Of a DNA stretch of 64,000 nt, positions 58,238-64,000 are shown piece after piece. Position numbers and translations under genes: made by a program. Positions within the stretch are counted from its first letter, which is position 1. Each line of letters opens with the position of its first letter. The DNA lies in contig JARDYH010000002.1 in the NCBI GenBank assembly GCA_029215795.1, positions 200,058,310 through 200,122,309 on the forward strand, given 5' to 3'. The notes under the pieces are model-generated. The model saw only the letters and a program-made list of their open reading frames with translations. It had not been told where the DNA came from and did not search any database. This stretch comes from Anniella stebbinsi. Lineage: Eukaryota; Chordata; Lepidosauria; Squamata; Anniellidae.

Positions 58238-58770
58238 CTCAAACCACCTAGGGCTTTAAATGTAAACACTAGCACTTTAAATGGGGCCTGTAGTAGGGAC
58301 AGAATAGGTGTTAAAGACTCTATTTGCAAGCAATCAGGCTGCTGCATTCTGCAGCAGTGACACTTCCAAACTGTCTTTAAAGGCAGCCCAACACAAAGTG
58401 TATTACTAGGCTGACCAGATAAAATCCAGGTCAGGGCTCATGTAACTTTAACAGTTGTAGAGAAAAGGGAATTTCAGCCAGTGTCATTTGTATGCAATTA
58501 GTTCCTGGTGAAATTCCCTCTTCATCACAACAGTTAAAGTTGCAGGGGCCCTGCCTTCTTTTGTATATGGTCACTCTAGTATAGTGCCTACACCTTTAAC
58601 TGTTGTGATGAAGAGGGAATATCACCAGGAATTAAACGCATGCAAATGACACTGGCTGAAATTCCCTTTTCTCTACAACTGTTAATGTTACGTGAGCCCT
58701 GACCTGGATTTTATCTGGTCACCCTATGTATTACAGAAGTCTTAATTTGAATGTAACAACTTCAAATATA
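58238..58770 (-). mobile_element. Old L2-type LINE fragment split by a MITE
   Basis: CCTAGGGCTTTAAATGTAAA, GCTGCTGCATTCTGCAGCAG and TCTTTAAAGGCAGCCCAACA match the complement of the L2 C-terminal region (compare 2280-2470). The match resumes after the MITE with ACAGAAGTCTTAATTTGAATG. Confidence 0.65.
58399..58734. mobile_element. Family F fold-back MITE with 8-bp TSD
   Basis: The element 58407-58726 (320 bp) has ends TAGGCTGACCAGATA and ATCTGGTCACCCTA and the exact 8-bp duplication TGTATTAC at 58399-58406 and 58727-58734. Full inverted-half structure. Confidence 0.93.
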
Positions 58771-59021
58771 TACATTTAAAGTGCTGATTTTAAGTCTAGA
58801 ATATTGTAGTGAGTGTTTTCTCCCAAATGTTCTTTCCAATGCTCTGGTACCCTAGTGTTTGAAGGTAACTCTAACACATACCAGGAGCAGAGGCGTTTCC
58901 ATGGTGGCCACCACTCTTTGGAATTTGTTGCCTGGATCTTTTACTAGTGGTTTTAGATGGATAGCAAATGTTCTTCCCTTCCATGGAATTTTAGGTGGCA
59001 AGTGGCTTTAATTTCTTATGA

Positions 59022-59084
59022 AACATAGAATGGTAGAGTTGGAAGGGGCCTATAAGGCCATTGAGTCCAACCCCCTGCTCAATG
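59022..59084 (-). mobile_element. CR1-type 3' scrap
   Basis: ACATAGAATGGTAGAGTTGG, then GGCCATTGAGTCCAACCCCC, a phrase typical of CR1-family 3' regions in reptiles and birds (from memory). Confidence 0.5.
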
Positions 59085-59334
59085 CTGTGCTGAAATTTTT
59101 GGTATCTTATATTATGTTTATTATGGTGTTGTAATGTTTTTACTGGGGGGGGGCAACTGTTTTTACTGGGGGGGAAATTTTTTTTATTGGAGGCAACACT
59201 GAGGGCTTCTTTGGACCATAATGGTGGCTTATAAAGTTGATAAGTAAAATAAAGGCCTCCTACCCCGCCCTGCTTGCATGGGTGGGGGGGAGGAGGTTGC
59301 GAGTGGGGACAGGGACAAGGCATGGAGGCCAGTG

Positions 59335-59392
59335 ATTGGCTGGCCTCCGGCATGGTGCCACCGGAGAAGGGAGGGGCAATGGGCTATTTAAA
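59335..59392 (+). promoter_or_regulatory. CCAAT and TATA-type core promoter
   Basis: ATTGG (inverted CCAAT) at 59335-59339 and TATTTAAA at 59385-59392, 46 bases apart, with GAGGGGCAATGGG between. Expected start near 59415-59425. Confidence 0.5.
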
Positions 59393-59946
59393 GCCGGGAC
59401 CCCTCCCAGCTCATCTTCTTGCTACGCGGCTCCCTCCCACCTTCCCTGTGGACAGTGTGGGTTCGCTGGTCGTCTTTTTGAGGCCGAGTAGGAATTTTTT
59501 GCTCACAATCTAACTTGGTTGTGAGTTTTTTCTCCTACTCCACACTGTAAAACAGGTTGGGTGTTTAAATAGGTTAATTTGGCTAATTGGTCACTTTGAA
59601 TGGCAGTAGGTGCGGGCATTTTAAACTTTGTTAATGGTGAGCATTCATAGGCACTGTTCGGGTGATTGGTAACGCCTGAGGCCAACCACTGAGAGCCCTG
59701 CGGCATCAGTTGGGGGGATAAGGCTTACCTTTGAGGCCAACCCTTCTCGCCTACTCGGAGCCCTGCGGCACAAGGGGAGGCGACACCGGAAGGCCTCCCA
59801 CCTCAGATTGAGGAAGCTCGGGGGGTGGCGAATGTGCAGGCACCACTTCCTGGGCTGTGAATGCCTCGCCCGATCCCCGCTATGGCCAATGCTGGCCATG
59901 TCAAAGTGCCCGCATAGGTATTCACCTCCCCCTTTTCTTTCTGCTG

Positions 59947-59956
59947 AATAAATAAA
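59947..59956 (+). terminator. Tandem AATAAA poly(A) signal
   Basis: Two overlapping AATAAA hexamers, followed by GTGGCCCATGTTT and a T/GT-rich TTTTCTGTGTCTC downstream element. Confidence 0.5.
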
Positions 59957-59985
59957 AGTGGCCCATGTTTAATCCCATTTTCTGT

Positions 59986-61453
59986 GTCTCGACTCATCAT
60001 TTCTCGTCCATCTCTTCGCAAATAAATCTTTGGGAGGATAAATAGACGGAATTTTTTTTGAAAGTATTTTTCTGAAGATGTCAATCTGTTTCCATGTCAG
60101 GATTTTACCTCTGGATATTGCTGATTTAGGAATACATAGTGTCACATAGTTGGACGATGCATAAAATTTTAGTTTTTTTAAAAGCATCTTCTCCCTACAA
60201 TTAGCAACAACACTAGAAAGACAGTAAGTGGCCATGGAATCCCACAAACCAATCAAAGTGACTTTAACCCATAACAGGTCCTTGTTTGGGGAACATGCTC
60301 AAAAAACGTATGTGCCTTTAAGAGGTCTTGAAAGAATTTACACCCATGGACCATTACCATTTCCAAACTCCCTGCAGCTTTACCAGCCCACCATATGCTG
60401 GCTGTATATCACCACAACCTTTTTACTAAAGCCCCTTTGACTGGAGTGCTTTTAATACCCACTTTCTCAGCTGAGCTCAAGAGTGATTTGTTTTACATGC
60501 CACATTAATCCTTTCCACATTTTCTGGATGAGGCAACCACAATTCCACTTGTGAGGTGTTTCTAAAACAGAGTTATAGGAATAAAGCAGTGGGGTCCCTT
60601 ACTTGACAACTTCCCTCCAGGCAGCTGACAAAGTGGTTTTCACGACCAGGTATAGCTGTTTAAAAACCAGCATTTGTGCCCAGCAATCATGGTGGGCCGG
60701 CTTCGGTGGCTGGTAGGAGGCCCAATTATTGGGAGCTATTCTGTCACAATTAAAACCCAGTAGGGTGCTTTGAAGATTTAATGCCCAGTGAATACTGAAG
60801 CAGATTAATAAAATTGAGGGGTTTTTTTTTATAAGGTTGCAATGCAAGAGAGAGCAGACAGGCCGAAAATGTAAATCTCAGCTTCATAAAATTCAAGACG
60901 TTTATGCCTCACACCTACATGATGGTAGAAAAGAGCTTTTTTATATTAGCGTTCAGCAATTAGCATTCAGTACCCTAGCTTTTATTATGTGGTAATTTTA
61001 CAGTTTTTTACTATAAGGAATCACACACATACACACAAAATCAAAGAGCAAATGAATTTTTGTTGTATCCATTAATGAGCTTTCCACATTTACAATGCTG
61101 TTACCAAAGCAGGTTTCTGAAATTCAATGTTGTCAACAGGCCATCGGATCCACAAATTATATGTGTGTGTGTGTGTGTGTGTTTGTGTGTGTGAGCACTG
61201 TGCTAATTTTATTAACAAGTGTGTATTCTACTCTTTTTTATGTGTTAAACTTGACTGCACAACCAACTAGAGGTCCAAAGTTATACTTCCATCCAGTTTT
61301 AATTTATTGCCCTTTCCCTGTAAAATTTAACTTGTAAGCTCAATAGTAGAAACTGAACTATAAATTTAAGTGAAGTTAGCCTCACACATATAAATGAGAT
61401 TAAATTTGTAATTCTTGAATGAAATCCATGTATCATATTACATGCACTTGAGC
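59986..61453. other. Repeat-poor DNA, possible conserved non-coding block
   Basis: 60230-60830 has no recognised repeat and includes homeodomain-like CAATTATT and ACAATTAAAA motifs. (TG)n lies at about 61162-61192. No gene is recognised. Confidence 0.35.
61162..61192. repeat. (TG)n microsatellite
   Basis: About 31 bases of TG dinucleotide with one interruption. Confidence 0.9.
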
Positions 61454-61871
61454 TAGGGTGACCAACTGTCAGGATTTCCCCGGATTTGTCCTGGTTTTTG
61501 TTCTATTCTGGGTGTCAGGGGGGATTTTCTGTAATTTTCTATAATGTCCTGGAAAGACACGCTTTCCCTTTAAAGGCTGCATTAGCATGGTGGGAAGGAA
61601 TGACACACCTTCTGGAGGTGGGTCATTTCCCTCGCACTGCTCCAATCAGGGCCTGAAAGGGGAAAGCGTGACATTCCCAGACATTATAGAAAAGGCCCTG
61701 TTTGGCGCAGTGGAGGGTGGGAATTACACACTTTCCCCTCCTCCACCCCATTTCGGGCCTTTAAGGTGGTGGGGGTGAATGACATGCATCCCAGAGGCCC
61801 CTGAAAGCTGCTTTCCCACCCCCACCCCACTGGGTGTCCTCTTTTTTAGTTTCCCAAATGTGGTCACCCTA
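61454..61871. mobile_element. hAT-type element with TAGGGTGACCA ends
   Basis: TAGGGTGACCAACTG on the left and TGTGGTCACCCTA on the right. The flanks CACTTGAG and CACTTGAC match at 7 of 8, one base off the terminus on the left. The interior (GGAAAGCGTGACATTCCC blocks, partly inverted) differs from family F, which shares the terminus only. Confidence 0.75.
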
Positions 61872-62630
61872 CACTTGACTATCCTCTCCACAGATAATGC
61901 ACACAGCAGGGAAAATATATTGTGATCTAACTGAGGCATTTTCTTTGAATTAAGGGATTTAATTTGTATTGAAAATTAAAAAGTATTGAGCAATAGCATG
62001 ATTATCACCAGAGGCAGTTCTTCCTAGGAGTACTTATATTTCTGATAGGATAACCACTTATGAATTATCAAAAAAAGAAAAGAGGAAATGTATCACCAAA
62101 AAAAGGAGATGATGTGCATAAATTGTGCATATGATAATTTATATGTATAGATCCAAATTTACAATAATTTAAATAGAAATACAGTACATCTCACCATAGT
62201 GAGGAAGACTATGAACAGGTGACTTGTGTGCCTACCTGTTCAGTCTGCTGCCCAGGTGCCCATCCACAGTTCTTATGGATCTTTATTTTTAAACTTGAAT
62301 TAGGCAGGGCAGCCCTTCAAATAGAGGACAGTTTCAAACAGAGGACAGTCCTCTGCCATCCATCCAAATAGAGGATGGTTCTCTGTAAAAGAGGACATAT
62401 GGCCAGCCTAAAATTTGACCAACTCACTGGTTATACGCCCTGAGCAGCTATTGTTATAAATGATGAACTGTGTAACCCCATAGGCCCTGGGAGGCTGTCC
62501 CAAGTATCATAGGATTGATAGGATATCTCCCTTTGAGGGCAGACAGAAAGGTCTGACCTCAGAGGGGGACATTCAACTTCAGACCCCACCCCCAGTGCCT
62601 GTAGAAACTTCTGGAGTGCTAACTTATCTG

Positions 62631-62978
62631 TTAGTGCTTCAGAATTCTTACAAAAGAAAGGAGGGAAAAGGGACCATTGTTTTGACTAGTTTCGATGACC
62701 GCTGTAGATATTATGAGATATAAACAAGCAACCACAATCATAACAAATGATCGTAAGATATATCGGGAGTATTTTTGGCAATTGAACGTTTTCTCTTTCA
62801 TACATGTTTCAGGCCACTCCGACTCTATTTTTTCTATGTGATTTATTAACTGCGCCTCCAAGTCAAAAGAACTAAGAGGGACACGAATATCAACAACAGT
62901 AAATATTATGTGTAGCCGTCGGGAAGGAGGAGATAAGGAAATATCATATGCCAAGCCTAAAGTCATAACTGGTCCCAC
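62631..62978 (-). CDS. Unidentified reading frame with one membrane segment
   Basis: A minus-strand frame of about 115 codons whose first listed codon is GTG; the first ATG is four codons later (MTLGLAYDIS). Residues 1-75 are polar, and one hydrophobic stretch (FVMIVVACLYLIISTAVIE, about residues 77-96) is followed by 19 residues. An upstream in-frame stop lies near 63015. No family is recognised. It could be an exon, a retroelement piece or chance; low confidence. Confidence 0.15.
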   Translation of the reverse strand: MGPVMTLGLAYDISLSPPSRRLHIIFTVVDIRVPLSSFDLEAQLINHIEKIESEWPETCMKEKTFNCQKYSRYILRSFVMIVVACLYLIISTAVIETSQNNGPFSLLSFVRILKH

Positions 62979-63152
62979 TTTAGGGGGAAAAAACTTCCTT
63001 CCTTGCTATTGAACTATACCTTATTACTGCTGCTTCCAACTATAGGGTTGGTGGTGGTTGTGGGTATCAGAATTTATTTAAAGGAATATGAAAATAGCAG
63101 ATATCTTCCAATTACACTATTTCCACCTTTGACTGTCAGTGTAATGCAGTAG

Positions 63153-63194
63153 CTTATCTAGCATGCTTATCTAGCATGCTTATCTAGCATGCTT
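63153..63194. repeat. 13-bp tandem repeat, about three copies
   Basis: Unit CTTATCTAGCATG, three perfect copies plus CTT; each contains the 6-bp palindrome GCATGC across the unit boundary. Confidence 0.92.
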
Positions 63195-63394
63195 CCAGTT
63201 TCTAAATTATTTAATTCTTTCTCATTCTAATAGGGCATTGTTGTACATTCATATACACTGTCCTTAATGACCACCGAGGAAAGGAAAAATTAAGGCTGAC
63301 ATGCAGTGGACGAGTATTAGTGCTTAAGGGCTGATTCAAGCTTGATATACACCTACAGAAAAATAAAATGGCAATGAGGTGGTACAGTTTTGAG

Positions 63395-64000
63395 GAGATA
63401 GAATGGAGTTGAGACTGCTATGGTCGCCTTAGTGGATGATCTACGCCTTAGTATTGACAGGGGGAGTGTGTCCCTGTTGGTACTTCTGGACCTCTCAGCG
63501 GCTTTCGATACCATCGACCATGGTATCCTTCTGGAACGCCTGAGGGGATTGGGAATCGGGGGCACTGTGCTTCAGTGGTTCCGGTCCTACCTCTCGGGCA
63601 GGTTCCAGATGGTGATGCTTTGGGATACTAGCTGCTCTGCAAAGAAGGAGCTGCTGTGTGGCGTACCGCAAGGTGCCATCCTTTCCCCAATGCTGTTTAA
63701 CATTTATATGAAACCGTTGGGAGAGATCATCCGGAGGCATGGGGCGGGGTGCTAGAAGTATGCTGATGACACCCAAATATATTTCTCTATGCCTTCGATA
63801 ACAGCACCAGCTAAGGATAGTGTGTCTCCTCTGAATGAATGCTTGGAGGCGGTAATGGGCTGGATGAGGAAAAACAAACTGAAGCTGAATCCAGACAAGA
63901 TGGAGGTGCTTGCTGTCAAAGGCCACAACCTGGGTTTGGAGGTGTGTCAACCGGTTCTGGATGGGGTTACACTCCCCCTGAAAGACTGTGTTCGCAGCTT
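63395..64000 (+). mobile_element. L2-like LINE, truncated by the window edge
   Basis: Begins abruptly at the GVETAMVA position of the RT and matches the copy at 39.70-40.27 kb closely over the whole shared length. Motif A (LLDLSAAFDTIDH) and motif B are intact. An in-frame TAG at 63753-63755 lies just before the YADD box, which is otherwise present. A second difference downstream keeps AVKGHNLGLEVCQPVLDG-type sequence, suggesting the 39 kb copy has lost some bases at its frameshift. It continues beyond base 64000. Confidence 0.9.

Larger units (their letters stand above)
59085..59985 (+). mobile_element. LTR-like block with promoter and poly(A) signals
   Basis: A roughly 0.9-kb block unlike its surroundings: GC-rich from about 59245, with an inverted CCAAT box, a TATTTAAA box, a G/C-rich body and a tandem AATAAA signal followed within about 60 bases by a return to AT-rich DNA. 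No internal gag, pol or env is present, so if it is an LTR it is solitary. TG...CA ends and a target duplication were not found, and boundaries are guesses. An old processed transcript or a real promoter are alternatives. Confidence 0.4.
61872..63394. other. Unassigned DNA
   Basis: 62300-62410 holds repeated ATAGAGGACAGTT / AGAGGATGGTT units. The minus-strand frame at 62631-62978 is listed separately. No gene is confirmed. Confidence 0.4.

Noticed and set aside
1..64000. Bacterial operons, phage, plasmid origin or toxin system
   Set aside because: Repeat content, coding density and retroelement types are those of vertebrate nuclear DNA; no prokaryotic gene or ribosome-binding pattern was seen.

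Overview
The window looks like a gene-poor stretch of a vertebrate nuclear genome, most likely a squamate reptile (lizard or snake). The evidence is the repeat mix: L2-like, CR1-like and L1 LINE fragments, a Penelope-like retroelement, tRNA-headed SINE pieces, and many short hAT- and PIF/Harbinger-type elements, all in AT-rich DNA with (TA)n, (TG)n and (ATT)n microsatellites. Species cannot be named. I found no convincing host protein-coding exon, tRNA or rRNA gene. Every long reading frame with a recognisable family is retroelement reverse transcriptase, and all of those are broken.

Layout. 1-6 kb: two L2 copies joined tail to tail, then a CR1 3' end. 5.8-8.5 kb: fold-back MITEs and old LINE remnants. 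12.6-15 kb: an L1 insertion with a 15-bp target duplication, then a three-layer nest (LINE inside a hAT element inside another MITE). 16-19 kb: MITEs, a LINE interrupted by a MITE, and a near-perfect small hairpin. 20.5-23.0 kb: a Penelope-like element with about 440-bp inverted arms, a decayed RT plus GIY-YIG frame, and hammerhead-ribozyme-like motifs. 23-29 kb: nested MITEs and unassigned DNA. 29.6-31.1 kb: a GC-rich hAT-type element holding three palindromic modules, inserted in the terminal repeat of a relative. 31.5-34.7 kb: MITEs, a second Penelope-type remnant with a hammerhead-like core, and a SINE split by a LINE tail. 38.7-43.7 kb: an L1/L2/CR1 cluster with the most complete L2 RT frame. 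45.5-53.6 kb: Harbinger- and hAT-type elements and a minus-strand L2. 57.9-60 kb: a SINE and a LINE each split by MITEs, and an LTR-like block with CCAAT, TATA and poly(A) signals. 63.4 kb to the end: another L2 running off the edge.

Between these lie repeat-poor stretches near 24.9, 46.6-47.3, 53.75-54.7 and 60.2-60.8 kb. By texture they could be conserved non-coding elements of a gene desert; comparative alignment is needed to tell. The best-supported unusual items are the hammerhead-like cores in the Penelope-type arms, the exon-like palindromic modules in the GC-rich MITE, and nested insertions dated by exact 8-bp target duplications. All family assignments were made by eye from motifs, termini and duplications; no database search was run.
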